Assembly (NCBI RefSeq): GCF_027947595.1
Contig: NZ_CP116257.1
Span: forward strand, 6,198,001 to 6,262,000
From: Streptomyces lienomycini
Lineage (GTDB): Bacteria; Actinomycetota; Actinomycetes; Streptomycetales; Streptomycetaceae
Length of the DNA stretch: 64,000 nt
Direction: 5' to 3'
Within the stretch, counting starts at the first letter, position 1. Each line of letters begins with the position of its first letter. The notes under the pieces are model-generated. The model searched no databases. It was not told the origin of the DNA and saw only the letters and a list, made by a program, of their open reading frames with translations. Positions 51,966 through 60,602 of the stretch are shown here, piece by piece. The translations under genes were made by a program, and so were the position numbers.

Positions 51966-52433
51966 ATGCCCATGCCCGGACGCCTCAGCAGCGCCAGCGC
52001 CCAGCCGTACGTACTCGGCCTGTTCCGCATAGTCGTCAGCCTGCTCTTCGCCTGCCACGGCGCCGCCTCCCTCTTCGGCGTCCTCGGCGGCGCCCCGGGC
52101 TCCGGCGGCACGATCGACACGGGCACCTGGCCGGGCTGGTACGCGGCCGTGATCCAACTGGTCGGCGGCGGCCTCGTCCTGCTGGGCCTCGGCACCCGCC
52201 CGGCCGCGGTCATCTGCTCCGGCTCCATGGCCTACGCGTACTTCAAGGTGCACCAGCCGGGCGCCCTGTGGCCGCTGGAGAACGGCGGCGAGGCCCCCGC
52301 CATGTTCTGCTGGGCCTTCCTGCTGCTCGCCTTCACCGGCTCGGGCGCCTTCGGCCTGGACCGGCTCCTCGCCCGGCGCACGTCCGGCCAGGAGCAGTCC
52401 GCCCCGGAGCGTAAGACTCCGGTCGCGGCCTGA
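51966..52433 (+). CDS. DoxX-family membrane protein
   Basis: A 155-residue protein with four helices (about 18-38, 58-80, 84-100 and 112-132). It has the DoxX opening LGLFRIVVSLLFACHGAASLFG and AYFKVHQPGALWPLENGGE. Members associate with redox and detoxification functions at the membrane. ATG 51966 has GAAGGAG 8 nt upstream. Confidence 0.88.
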   Translation: MPMPGRLSSASAQPYVLGLFRIVVSLLFACHGAASLFGVLGGAPGSGGTIDTGTWPGWYAAVIQLVGGGLVLLGLGTRPAAVICSGSMAYAYFKVHQPGALWPLENGGEAPAMFCWAFLLLAFTGSGAFGLDRLLARRTSGQEQSAPERKTPVAA

Positions 52434-52476
52434 CCGGTCGCAGCCTGACCGGCGGACACCGCACCGGCCGGGAGCG

Positions 52477-52494
52477 GGGGCGAGGCATCGCCCC
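52477..52494 (+). terminator. Hairpin after the DoxX gene
   Basis: GGGGCGA (52477-52483) and TCGCCCC (52488-52494) form a 7-bp stem with a 4-nt loop, 44 bp after the stop. No U tract follows. Confidence 0.5.
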
Positions 52495-52665
52495 AAGAGC
52501 GGGGCAGGCATCGTCCGAGTGAACGCCCCGCTCCCTTCGGGCAAGGCCCCTGTGAACCCTGTGTCACACCCCGGGCGTACGCTGTATGGCTGTCATGGGC
52601 CACTCCTGCCGCCCCGCGTCACGCGGCAGGGTCCGGCCCACGGGGGGTGTGAACGGGGAGTTGTG

Positions 52666-53304
52666 GTGGTCGAGAGTCTGGGAAGTATCGGGTCGCTGGT
52701 CAGCAGCCCATGGATCTATGCGCTGGTGGCCGTGTCGGTACTCCTCGACATCTTCCTGCCGGTGCTGCCGAGCGGTGTCCTGGTGATCACCGCGGCCACG
52801 GCGGCGGCCGCGGGTTCGGGTGCGGCGGCTGCCGGGCGGGTCCCGCAGGACGTCCCCGACATCCTCGTCCTGACGCTGTGCGCGACGACCGCCTCCGTCA
52901 TCGGCGACCTGGCCGTCTACCGCCTCGCCTGGCGCGGCGGGGCACGGCTGGACCGAGCGATCGCCCGTTCCCGGCGGCTGACCACCGCGCAGGAACGTCT
53001 CGGCGGTGCCCTTGCGCGGGGCGGCGGCGCCCTGGTCGTCCTCGCCCGTTTCGCACCGGCCGGCCGCTCGGTCGTGTCGCTCGTCGCCGGTGCGGCCCAT
53101 CGCCGGGTCCGCGAGTTCCTCCCCTGGTCGGCCCTCGCCGGACTGTCCTGGGCCGCCTACAGCGTCGCCCTCGGCTACTTCGGCGGGCAGTGGCTGGGGG
53201 CGACCTGGCTGGCGACGGGAGTGTCCCTGGTGGCGCTGTTCGGTGCGGGGGCGGGCGCGGCGTTCCTGATGCGACGCCAGCCCCGCACGACCGGGGCGTC
53301 CTGA
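52666..53304 (+). CDS. DedA-family membrane protein
   Basis: A 212-residue DedA/VTT-type protein. Helices at about 10-35 and 55-80; RSRRLTTAQERLGGALARGG and LARFAPAGRSVVSLVAGAAH include the conserved R and G of the (F/Y)xxR-xxP-xx(R/G) motif, followed by helices LPWSALAGLSWAAYSVALGYFG and LVALFGAGAGAAFLM. DedA proteins help lipid flipping and membrane-potential maintenance. GTG 52666 has GGAG 5 nt upstream; GTG 52663 is possible. Confidence 0.85.
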   Translation: MVESLGSIGSLVSSPWIYALVAVSVLLDIFLPVLPSGVLVITAATAAAAGSGAAAAGRVPQDVPDILVLTLCATTASVIGDLAVYRLAWRGGARLDRAIARSRRLTTAQERLGGALARGGGALVVLARFAPAGRSVVSLVAGAAHRRVREFLPWSALAGLSWAAYSVALGYFGGQWLGATWLATGVSLVALFGAGAGAAFLMRRQPRTTGAS

Positions 53305-53444
53305 CCGACGCCGTCCGAACCGCCCGGGATGCCTGGGACACCCGGGACGGGAAGGGGACCCGCCCCTGAGCCTCGCCCTGGCGGAAGCGGTCCCCGCGGT
53401 GCGCGACACCGCGCCGACGTGCGCCCCCGGGCGGTGAGTCGACG

Positions 53445-53502
53445 CCGACCCCGTCCCGGCCAACGGCAAGACGGTCCCGACCCCGTCCCGGCCAACGGCA
53501 AG
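53445..53502. repeat. 26-bp direct repeat in a 343-bp non-coding gap
   Basis: Positions 53445-53470 and 53477-53502 are identical over 26 bases (CCGACCCCGTCCCGGCCAAC...), with a period of 32. The rest of the gap 53305-53647, between convergent DedA and DUF2277 genes, shows no gene that I can support. Confidence 0.7.
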
Positions 53503-53647
53503 GCAGCCCCGGTTCCGTTCGGCGCCGGGCGCGGTCCAGGTGGGCGCCGCAGTCGTGGTCGGGGCCGGTCGCACTCCGGGTGGAGCCGGTCGGGCCCGTC
53601 GCGGACGCCACCGGGGCCCGTGCGCGGCGGTGCGGATCCGGCCGGCG

Positions 53648-53881
53648 TCAGGAGGCGTGCCGGGTTCCGCCGCCTCCCCGTATCTCCAGGCCGGCCAGCA
53701 GTTCGGCCGTGGCCCCGGCAACGGCCTCCACGGCCTCCTCGAAGACCTCCTGATTGTGCGCGGCGGGCGCGCGGAACCCGGACACCTTGCGCACGTACTG
53801 AAGGGCGGCGGCCCTGATCTCTTCGTCGGTGGCCTCCTCGGCCAGCGCGGGCGGGCGCAGTGTCCTGATGCTGCGGCACAT
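53648..53881 (-). CDS. DUF2277 protein
   Basis: A 77-residue protein beginning MCRSIRTLRPP, the signature start of DUF2277, followed by ATDEEIRAAALQYVRKVSGF and a helical end. The family is common in actinobacteria and of unknown function. It follows the GNAT gene by 4 bp in the same direction, so they may be cotranscribed. Confidence 0.9.
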   Translation of the reverse strand: MCRSIRTLRPPALAEEATDEEIRAAALQYVRKVSGFRAPAAHNQEVFEEAVEAVAGATAELLAGLEIRGGGGTRHAS

Positions 53882-53885
53882 GACG

Positions 53886-54419
53886 TCAGTCTCCCCTCTG
53901 CAGGTCCACCCGCCAGTCGTTCGACCGGATCCAGTGGCCCCTCGGATACTCGAAGTCGGTCTGCCCGAGCAGGGTGAACCCGGCCCCTCGGCAGACCGCG
54001 TTGGACGCGGCGTGGTCGACGCCCGGGAACGCGTGCAGATACCGGTGGGATCCGGCGGCCCGGGCCACCTCCCGTACGGCGCGGGCCGCCCGCACGGCCA
54101 ACCCCCGCCCCTGGAACTCCGGCAGCACCCCCCACCCGGTCTCCCAGACCTCGGTCCCCCGCCAGGCCCGCTGCCAGTACCCGACGGAACCGACGGTCTC
54201 GCCGCCGTCCGCCAACGTCACCCGGTACATCCGCCCCGGCCCCGGCTCCACGTACCGCCGGTGCCGGGCCAGGAGCCGCTCCTCACCCTCCGGACCTCCG
54301 AGATGCTCGGTCATCCCGGGACTGTTGGTCCTGCGCAGCAGCCACAGATCCTCCTCCGACCAGGGGACCAGGCGCACCCGCTCCCCATCCGTGCCGCTCC
54401 GCCCGCCCACGCCGTCCAT
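53886..54419 (-). CDS. GNAT-family N-acetyltransferase (RimJ/RimL-like)
   Basis: A 177-residue acetyltransferase: VRLVPWSEEDLWLL at the start, GWGVLPEFQGRGLAVRAARAV with the Q-G-R-G acetyl-CoA loop, then HAFPGVDHAASNAVCRGAGF, characteristic of the RimJ/RimL type. ATG 54419 lies 7 nt after TACCGT on the minus strand, so it could be leaderless, although GAAAG would also serve as a ribosome-binding site. Acceptor unknown. Confidence 0.85.
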   Translation of the reverse strand: MDGVGGRSGTDGERVRLVPWSEEDLWLLRRTNSPGMTEHLGGPEGEERLLARHRRYVEPGPGRMYRVTLADGGETVGSVGYWQRAWRGTEVWETGWGVLPEFQGRGLAVRAARAVREVARAAGSHRYLHAFPGVDHAASNAVCRGAGFTLLGQTDFEYPRGHWIRSNDWRVDLQRGD

Positions 54420-54534
54420 GTCTTTCACGGTAGGGCAGGGGTCTGACAGTCGGCCCCGGCCGAGGGGCCACCCTTTCGCGTGAACCACCGGAGGGAACGC
54501 GCGCCTCAAAATCGAACAGGCGTATCATTGAGGG

Positions 54535-54891
54535 GTGGCTACGACCTATGATTTCCCCAGTGATCTCCTCGCCGGTCAGGAGGAACTGCATCAGGTCCGG
54601 GCCGAGCTGACGGCCCTGCTGAAGAGGCTTCCCTGGTCCGTCGAACCGCTCGACGGATTCAGTGACGACAACGGCTGGCGCAAGGTCGAACGCCCGGCCT
54701 CGCCCGGCTGGTCGGCGGACGAGCAGGCCGAGGTCGAGAAGCTCCGACAACGCGAGCGCGAGCTCGCCGTGTTCGTCAGCACCCATCGCTACTGGTCGGA
54801 GATAACCGGCCCCGACCAGGTGAGCGCCCGCTCGGAACTGAAACGCGCCCACGAGACCCCGCCCGCGGGAACCCCGCCCCGGGACGCCTGA
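54535..54891 (+). CDS. Hypothetical protein, 118 residues
   Basis: A hydrophilic protein with a helical N-terminus (LLAGQEELHQVRAELTALLKRL), a central LPWSVEPLDGFSDDNGWRK and a charged helix EQAEVEKLRQRERELAVFV. GTG 54535 is 6 nt downstream of TATCAT (54523-54528) with no ribosome-binding site, a leaderless pattern. No family recognised; possibly a small cytosolic regulator. The stop codon lies in an 18-bp tandem duplication (54883-54918). Confidence 0.72.
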   Translation: MATTYDFPSDLLAGQEELHQVRAELTALLKRLPWSVEPLDGFSDDNGWRKVERPASPGWSADEQAEVEKLRQRERELAVFVSTHRYWSEITGPDQVSARSELKRAHETPPAGTPPRDA

Positions 54892-54918
54892 GAACCACGA
54901 GACGCCTGAGAACCACGA

Positions 54919-54947
54919 AAGGCCCCCGGAAGATCTCCGGAGGCCTT
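54919..54947. terminator. Terminator between hypothetical gene and tRNA-Val
   Basis: AAGGCC (54919-54924) pairs with GGCCTT (54942-54947), and an inner CGGA pairs with TCCG. It works in either direction, ending both the plus-strand gene and the minus-strand tRNA transcript. Confidence 0.6.
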
Positions 54948-54973
54948 CGCCCCGACGACGCCGTCGCCGGTCC

Positions 54974-55048
<75 letters not shown>

Positions 55049-55275
55049 AGGACGAGTCGACAGCCTACATGGCCCCGGGCGCTGCCCGGCAAACGCGTAG
55101 GGGCCGTACTCCGGCCGGAGGCGGGGGTTAACCCCACCCCGGATCCGGTAGTGGCCCGGATCCCGGCCGGCCCTCGCGCTCCGTACGGTCTAAGAGTCTC
55201 GCCGGCAGGGTCCCACGTCACCGTGGAAGGCCCCCGGGCGCGGCACCTCGTCGTCCGTTCCAGGGGGAGATCGCC

Positions 55276-56046
55276 ATGCCCGCCCGTCCCGTTCCCGTCC
55301 GCGCCTTCGCCGCCACCGCTGCTGTCGCCGTGCTCGTCGCGGGTCTGAGCGCCTGCGCCTCCTCCTCCGACGACAAGGACCCCGAGCACCGGTCGTTCGA
55401 CCTTCCGGGCAGCACGCTCACCGTCGACTCCGACGACTCCGCCCTGGAGATCGTCGCCTCGGATGACCGCGCGGCCGGGAAGATCGAGGTCACCCGGTGG
55501 TTCTCCGGGTCGGTGACCGTCGGCTCGGACCCCGAGGTGACCTGGAAGATGGACGGCGACAGGCTGGTGCTGCGCATGCACTGTTCCGGTCTGATCGCCG
55601 ACTGCGAGGCCAAGCACCGCGTCGAGGTGCCGCGGGGCGTCGCCGTCAAGGTGAAGGACGGGGACGGCAGCGTACGGGCGAGCGGATTCAAGGACGCCCT
55701 GAACATCCGTACCGCCGACGGCTCCGTGCACGTCACCGACTCCTCCGGACCGCTGGAACTGCGTACCGACGACGGTTCCGTACGGGCCGCGGTCTCCTCC
55801 CGCCGGGTGCGGGCGCACACCGCCGACGGTTCGATCCGGCTGGACCTCGGCACCGTCCCCGACCAGGTGGAATCGCGCACCGGCGACGGCTCCGTGACGA
55901 TCACACTGCCCCGGGCCGCCTACAAGGTGACGACCGACACCGGTGACGGCGCGGTCGACGTGTCCGTCCCCACGGACGACGCCAGCGCGCACGTGGTCGA
56001 CGCCCGGTCCGGTGACGGCAAAATCACGGTCCGAACCGCGAACTGA
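55276..56046 (+). CDS. DUF4097 lipoprotein with repeated DGS(V/I) beta-helix turns
   Basis: A 256-residue secreted lipoprotein. The signal peptide ends in the lipobox LSAC near residue 27. From residue 110 the sequence repeats a D-G-S-(V/I) turn: DGSVRASG, DGSVHVTD, DGSVRAAV, DGSIRLDL, DGSVTITL and DGAVDVSV, each about 20 residues apart, which predicts a right-handed beta-helix. DUF4097 adhesin-like proteins are often near stress regulators. ATG 55276 follows GGGGGAG. Confidence 0.88.
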   Translation: MPARPVPVRAFAATAAVAVLVAGLSACASSSDDKDPEHRSFDLPGSTLTVDSDDSALEIVASDDRAAGKIEVTRWFSGSVTVGSDPEVTWKMDGDRLVLRMHCSGLIADCEAKHRVEVPRGVAVKVKDGDGSVRASGFKDALNIRTADGSVHVTDSSGPLELRTDDGSVRAAVSSRRVRAHTADGSIRLDLGTVPDQVESRTGDGSVTITLPRAAYKVTTDTGDGAVDVSVPTDDASAHVVDARSGDGKITVRTAN

Positions 56047-56117
56047 TCGACCCGTGTGTTCGTCCCTTACGGGTGGGAGAATGAACCCGGGCAGGACGGA
56101 CGACACGGGAGAGGGAT

Positions 56118-57524
56118 GTGACGGCGACACCATCGCAGCCGCAGTCGCCGATGGTGGCGCGCGCCGAGCGCATGCCGCGCCGCTCCCGCCACCGGCCGAC
56201 CGGTGCGGCGGTCCGGGACGCGCTCACCCTCGCGGGTCTACCGCTCCTCGCCGTGCTCGCGCTGCCCGCCGCGTTCGCCGGGGGCGGCACCCGACGCTGG
56301 TTCGGTGGACGCGCCGAGAGCCAGCGGGCCGAGGCCCAGACCGCGAAGGACGACGCGGCGGCCGCGTTCTACGAGCTGGACACCGCGCAGCGGGACCTGC
56401 GGATCTCGATAGAGACCATCGCGGCCGTCGACTCCTCCCCCGCCGCCCGGCGCACCGTCGCCGACTTCGAGGCGCTCGGCCGACGCATCGACGAGGTCAG
56501 CCACCAGTACATCAGCGCCGTCGACGCCCATGACCTGGACCGGGACGACCTGGAGGCGTCGGCCGCCGCCCACGCCCGCACCGAACTGACCACCGCCAAG
56601 AACGAACTGGGCCGCGTCAAACAGGAGCTGGACCGCTTCGCCGAGAGTCTCGGCCCCCTCCTCGGCAAGGCCGAGACCCAACTGGCCCGGCTGGCACCCG
56701 CCGTCGAACGCGCCCGGCAGGCCCTGCTCGCCGCCTCCGACGCACTGGACAGGGCACGGGAGTCCGGGCTGAAGGCGGACGACCTCGCCGCCCGTCTCGC
56801 CGCCCTCGGCCCGGAGCTGACCCGGCTCAACCAGGGCGCGGGACAGCACGGTGTGCCCCAGACCCTCGACCGGGCCGAACGGGTCACCCGGGAAGCCGAA
56901 TCGGTTCGCGCCGAGGCCGAGCGGCTACCCGAGCGCGCCGCCGAGATCGGCCACCGCCTCGTCTCCCTGCGCACCCGCGCCCAGGCCCTGACCACCCGCA
57001 CCGAACAGGTCGAGCCGGTGCTGAGCGAGCTGCGGCGCCGGTTCACCGCGGCCTGCTGGCAGGACCTCCAGCACGTGCCGGACCAGGCCACGGAATCGGT
57101 CCGGCAGGCCGAGCGGAAACTCGCCGAGGCCCAGACCGCGCGCGACGAACAACGCTGGCCCGACGCCACCGCCCTCCTGTCGACGGTACGAGCGCTGCTG
57201 AACTCGACCGACGAAGCCGTCTCGGCGGCGGGCGACCGGCTGCGGCAGCTCAACGCTGTACAGAAGGACCCGCAGCAGGAGATCGAGCGCACCCGCTTCG
57301 CGATCCGCGACGCCCAGCGCCTGGCCATGGCCGGGCGCAACACTCCCGAGCCCCGCCACGCGCGCCCGCTGGACGACGCCGTGGCCCGGCTGGACCGGGC
57401 GATCACCACGCTGGAGGGCCGGCATCCCGACTACTGGCACTTCCTGACGGAGACGGAAGCGGTCCGGCGAACGGTGGCCCGGGTGGTCACCCAGATCCGT
57501 GAGGAGCGCGGGGCCGGTCACTGA
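56118..57524 (+). CDS. Membrane-anchored coiled-coil protein
   Basis: A 468-residue protein. One hydrophobic segment lies at residues 35-55 (LTLAGLPLLAVLALPAAFAGG). From residue 65 to the end it is almost entirely helical with A, E, R and Q heptads (ELTTAKNELGRVKQELDRF, RARQALLAASDALDRARE, ERVTREAESVRAEAERLPE). No enzymatic motif. A structural or scaffolding role near the membrane is plausible. GTG 56118 has GAGAGGG 3-5 nt upstream. It follows the lipoprotein gene by 71 bp. Confidence 0.72.
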   Translation: MTATPSQPQSPMVARAERMPRRSRHRPTGAAVRDALTLAGLPLLAVLALPAAFAGGGTRRWFGGRAESQRAEAQTAKDDAAAAFYELDTAQRDLRISIETIAAVDSSPAARRTVADFEALGRRIDEVSHQYISAVDAHDLDRDDLEASAAAHARTELTTAKNELGRVKQELDRFAESLGPLLGKAETQLARLAPAVERARQALLAASDALDRARESGLKADDLAARLAALGPELTRLNQGAGQHGVPQTLDRAERVTREAESVRAEAERLPERAAEIGHRLVSLRTRAQALTTRTEQVEPVLSELRRRFTAACWQDLQHVPDQATESVRQAERKLAEAQTARDEQRWPDATALLSTVRALLNSTDEAVSAAGDRLRQLNAVQKDPQQEIERTRFAIRDAQRLAMAGRNTPEPRHARPLDDAVARLDRAITTLEGRHPDYWHFLTETEAVRRTVARVVTQIREERGAGH

Positions 57525-57577
57525 TCGCCTCGGCCGACCGGGGGCCATCGGTCGGCCGTGCCGGTTAACCTGTGCGC

Positions 57578-57799
57578 ATGCCTCGCTACGAGTACCGCTG
57601 CCGCAGCTGCGGCGACACGTTCGAACTGAGCCGTCCCATGGCCGAGTCCTCCGCCCCCGCCTCCTGCCCGGCGGGCCACGACGACACGGTGAAGCTGCTG
57701 TCGACGGTCGCGGTCGGCGGCTCGGCCTCCGGATCCGCACCGGCGCCCTCGCCGGGTGGTGGCGGCGGCGGCTGCTGTGGCGGAGGCTGCTGCGGCTGA
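57578..57799 (+). CDS. FmdB-type zinc-ribbon protein
   Basis: A 73-residue protein. PRYEYRCRSCGDTFELSRPM is the FmdB/CxxC zinc ribbon N-terminus, with CPAGHDDTVKLLS as the second half, where a Cx2H-like arrangement replaces the usual second CxxC. A glycine tail ends in GGGCCGGGCCG. ATG 57578 lies 6 nt after TAACCT (57566-57571), a leaderless pattern. Function unknown, possibly in RNA or metal handling. Confidence 0.85.
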   Translation: MPRYEYRCRSCGDTFELSRPMAESSAPASCPAGHDDTVKLLSTVAVGGSASGSAPAPSPGGGGGGCCGGGCCG

Positions 57800-57828
57800 G
57801 GGCTCGCCTCGACGCCGGCCGGAGCGCT

Positions 57829-58473
57829 TCAACTGCCCAGGTAACGCAGCACCGCCAGCACTCTGCGTGAATAGCCCTCCCCTCCGGTCAGTTCCAGCTT
57901 GTCGAAGATCGCGTTGGTGTGTTTTTCCACCGCGCTCTGCGAGATGTGCAGTCGGCGTGCGATCCCCGCGTTGGTGTGCCCCTGCGCCATCTCGCCCAGG
58001 ACGTCCCGCTCCCGCGCGGTGAGCCGGGCGAGCAGGTCGGTGTGCGTCGTGCGGCCGAGCAGCTGACGGACTACCTCGGGGTCGAACGCGGCACGTCCGG
58101 CGGCCACCCTCTCCAGCGCGTCCAGGAACTCGTCGACCTGGACCACCCGGTCCTTGAGCAGGTATCCGACCCCTTCGGTCTCTCCGGTGAGCAACTCGGT
58201 CGCGTACCGCTTCTCGACGTACTGCGAGAGCACCAGCACCCCGACGTCCGGCCAGCGCCCCCGTATCTCCAGGGCCGCGCGCAGCCCCTCGTCGGTGTGC
58301 GTGGGCGGCATCCGGACGTCGGCGACGACCACGTCCGGAGGCTCCTCGGCGACCGCCTTCAGCAGCAACTCGGCGTTGCCGACGGCCGCGAGCACCTCGT
58401 GTCCCTCCTCCGTCAGCAGCCGCACCAGCCCCTCCCTCAGCAGGGTCGAGTCCTCGGCGAGGATCAGCCGCAT
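57829..58473 (-). CDS. NarL/FixJ-type response regulator
   Basis: A 214-residue regulator: receiver with acidic ED at 7-8, phosphoacceptor Asp52 in VVVADVRMPP and Lys in GYLLKDR; LuxR-type HTH at residues 150-205 (LTARERDVLGEMAQGHTNAGIARRLHISQSAVEKHTNAIFDKL). ATG 58473 overlaps the end of the sensor kinase by 10 nt. By context it should bind the TGCGG-N4-CCGCA sites at 59644-59693 and control the kinase operon and the divergent DedA gene. Confidence 0.93.
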   Translation of the reverse strand: MRLILAEDSTLLREGLVRLLTEEGHEVLAAVGNAELLLKAVAEEPPDVVVADVRMPPTHTDEGLRAALEIRGRWPDVGVLVLSQYVEKRYATELLTGETEGVGYLLKDRVVQVDEFLDALERVAAGRAAFDPEVVRQLLGRTTHTDLLARLTARERDVLGEMAQGHTNAGIARRLHISQSAVEKHTNAIFDKLELTGGEGYSRRVLAVLRYLGS

Positions 58474-59606
58474 GGCAGCTCCGCGGCGACGAGGGTGGGC
58501 CCGCCCGGCGGGCTGACCACGCTGAGGCTGCCGTCGAGGGCGGCGACGCGCCGGGCGAGCCCGAACAGTCCGCTGCCGGCGGCGTTCGCCCCACCGCAGC
58601 CGTCGTCCCGCACGCTCACGTACATCCGTTTCTCCTCCGCTCTGACAGCGACGTCTATACGGCTCGGCGCCGCGTGCTTGACCGCGTTGGTGACGGCTTC
58701 GCACACCACGAAGTACGCGACGGTCGCGACGGCCTGCTCGGGCTCCTCGGCAAGGTCGTACTCCACTCCCACCGGCACCGAGGCCCGCTCGGCGACCGTC
58801 TCCAGGGCCGCCCTCAGCCCCGCCTCGTCCAGCGTGGTCGGATAGATCCGCCAGGCCACCTCGCGCAGCTCGTCGAGGGCGCGGCGGCTCTCGTCGTGGG
58901 CCTGGCCCAGCAGCCGGTCACGGCGGTCGGCGTCCTGGCTGCGGCGTGCCCGGCCGAGCAGCATGCCGAGGGCGACGAGGCGCTGCTGCACACCGTCGTG
59001 CAGGTCCCGCTCGATGCGACGCCGTTCGTCGTTCACCGCGTCGACCACGGCGGCGCGGCTGGCGGACAGCTCGGCGATCCGTCGTTCCAGCTCCTCCTGG
59101 TGCCGGGGGCCGAGGAAGCGGCGTGCCAGCTGCCCCTCCAGACCCACCACGCCGAATATTCCCTGCACGGCGAGGAACACGAGGAAGAAGCCGCCCAGAC
59201 TGCTCAGGACGAACGAACCGGGGTTGCGTATGCCGTCCAACAGGAGCCAGCCGTATATCCCGAAGGTGCCGTACCCGAGGCCGACGGCGGCCGTCAGCAT
59301 CACGACCCCGCCCAGGACGCCCAGGGCCCAGTGGCAGGCGACGTATCGCAGTGCCCGTACGTCCTCGTACGCGGGTGTGACACGGAGGTCGAGCCACATC
59401 CGCAGTCGGGCCCGCTCCAGCTCCGCCAGGATCCGCGCGCCCGCGAGGACCGGGCGCAGTACCGCACGGCGTCCGTCCGGCCAGGCCGCGACCGGTAGCA
59501 GCGCCGCGCCGGCCAGCAGGGCGAAGAGCAGCTCGACGGCAGCCGCGGCGGTCCCCATCATGAGGCCCACCCCGCACCGCAGTACTCGTCGCGCCAGATT
59601 TCGCAT
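58464..59606 (-). CDS. DesK/NarX-type sensor histidine kinase
   Basis: A 380-residue sensor with membrane helices at residues about 10-40, 80-105 and 120-150. HisKA_3 has His203 in RRIERDLHDGVQQRL; the HATPase domain has EAVTNAVKHA and VRDDGCGGANAAGSGLFGLARRV. ATG 59606 follows a TAGCCT -10 (59614-59619) by 7 nt, so the transcript is probably leaderless. Together with the regulator it diverges from the DedA gene. Confidence 0.92.
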   Translation of the reverse strand: MRNLARRVLRCGVGLMMGTAAAAVELLFALLAGAALLPVAAWPDGRRAVLRPVLAGARILAELERARLRMWLDLRVTPAYEDVRALRYVACHWALGVLGGVVMLTAAVGLGYGTFGIYGWLLLDGIRNPGSFVLSSLGGFFLVFLAVQGIFGVVGLEGQLARRFLGPRHQEELERRIAELSASRAAVVDAVNDERRRIERDLHDGVQQRLVALGMLLGRARRSQDADRRDRLLGQAHDESRRALDELREVAWRIYPTTLDEAGLRAALETVAERASVPVGVEYDLAEEPEQAVATVAYFVVCEAVTNAVKHAAPSRIDVAVRAEEKRMYVSVRDDGCGGANAAGSGLFGLARRVAALDGSLSVVSPPGGPTLVAAELPCG

Positions 59607-59643
59607 GATCGCGAGGCTAGTCGGGCGTGGTAGCGGCGCACAC

Positions 59644-59693
59644 TGCGGAAAACCGCAATTCCCGCCTGCGGTACACCGCATTCGATCCTGCGG
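59644..59693. promoter_or_regulatory. Array of TGCGG-N4-CCGCA operators
   Basis: TGCGGAAAACCGCA (59644-59657) and TGCGGTACACCGCA (59667-59680) are perfect 5-bp inverted repeats with 4-nt spacers, and a half-site TGCGG follows at 59689-59693; spacing is 23 and 22 bp. They lie between the two-component operon and the DedA gene, 38-96 bp from either start codon. Confidence 0.7.
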
Positions 59694-59738
59694 TCTTCCT
59701 CAGGGTCTCTTCAGCCGCGATTTTCTAGCGTGGTCGTC

Positions 59739-60602
59739 ATGACAGCCATCGCAGCGCAGTCGGCCGTGGACAGCGGCGCGGCACCGCAGTGGATCAACGA
59801 CTTGATGGACGCCCTGGGCGCACCGGGGGCCGGTCTCGCCATCGCTCTGGAGAATCTCTTCCCTCCCCTGCCGAGCGAGGTGATCCTGCCGCTCGCCGGA
59901 TTCGCCGCGAGTTCCGGTCGGATGAATCTGATCGCCGTCCTGCTGTGGACGACGGCGGGTTCGGTGGTGGGCGCGCTCGCCCTGTACGGGATCGGCGCCC
60001 TGCTCGGCCGGGACCGCACGGTGGCGATAGCGGGGAAGCTGCCGCTGGTGAAGGTGTCGGACATAGAGAAGACGGAGGCGTGGTTCCTCAAGCACGGGAC
60101 GAAGGCCGTGTTCTTCGGCCGGATGATCCCCATCTTCCGGAGCCTGATCTCCGTCCCGGCCGGTGTCGAACGCATGCGGCTGCCCGTCTTCCTCGCCCTG
60201 ACCACGCTGGGCAGCGCGATCTGGAACACCGTGTTCGTCCTCGCCGGGTACGCCCTGGGGGACAACTGGTCCGAGGTCTCGGGGATCGCGTCCACGTACT
60301 CCAAGGTGATCCTCGCCGCGGCCGTGCTGGTGCTGCTGGTCTTCATCGGCATGCGTCTGCTGCGCCCGGGCGCCGGCCATCGCAGGCGGCGTCGCGGACG
60401 CGACGGGGACCAGGGCATACGGCCGCGGGCCGACGACGACGGCCGCCCCGGCACCGGGGAAGACGGTGCCGAGGACAACGGTGCCGTCTTCCCCGGCGCC
60501 GGGGGCCGGGACGGCGGGTTCAGCGAGCCGGGCTCGCGGTCCGCAGGAACTCCCGAAGGATCCGCTCACCAGCCAGGACGCCGCGCTCGGGCACGGCGTT
60601 GA
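59739..60602 (+). CDS. DedA-family membrane protein
   Basis: A 287-residue protein: LENLFPPLPSEVILPLAGFAA is the classic DedA N-terminal motif, and FFGRMIPIFRSLISVPAGVERM carries the F/Y-G-R-x-x-P-x-x-R motif, both intact unlike in the DedA-like gene at 52666. Four to five helices, then a long hydrophilic R/G/D-rich tail (residues about 210-287). ATG 59739 lies 7 nt after TAGCGT (59726-59731), leaderless type. The tail end overlaps the opposing HAD gene by 83 bp. Likely controlled by the divergent two-component system. Confidence 0.92.
   Translation: MTAIAAQSAVDSGAAPQWINDLMDALGAPGAGLAIALENLFPPLPSEVILPLAGFAASSGRMNLIAVLLWTTAGSVVGALALYGIGALLGRDRTVAIAGKLPLVKVSDIEKTEAWFLKHGTKAVFFGRMIPIFRSLISVPAGVERMRLPVFLALTTLGSAIWNTVFVLAGYALGDNWSEVSGIASTYSKVILAAAVLVLLVFIGMRLLRPGAGHRRRRRGRDGDQGIRPRADDDGRPGTGEDGAEDNGAVFPGAGGRDGGFSEPGSRSAGTPEGSAHQPGRRARARR

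Noticed and set aside
57756..57830. Glycine- and cysteine-rich end of the FmdB-type protein as a lanthipeptide-like precursor
   Set aside because: A glycine-rich C-terminal tail is usual for FmdB-type zinc ribbons, and no modification enzyme is nearby.
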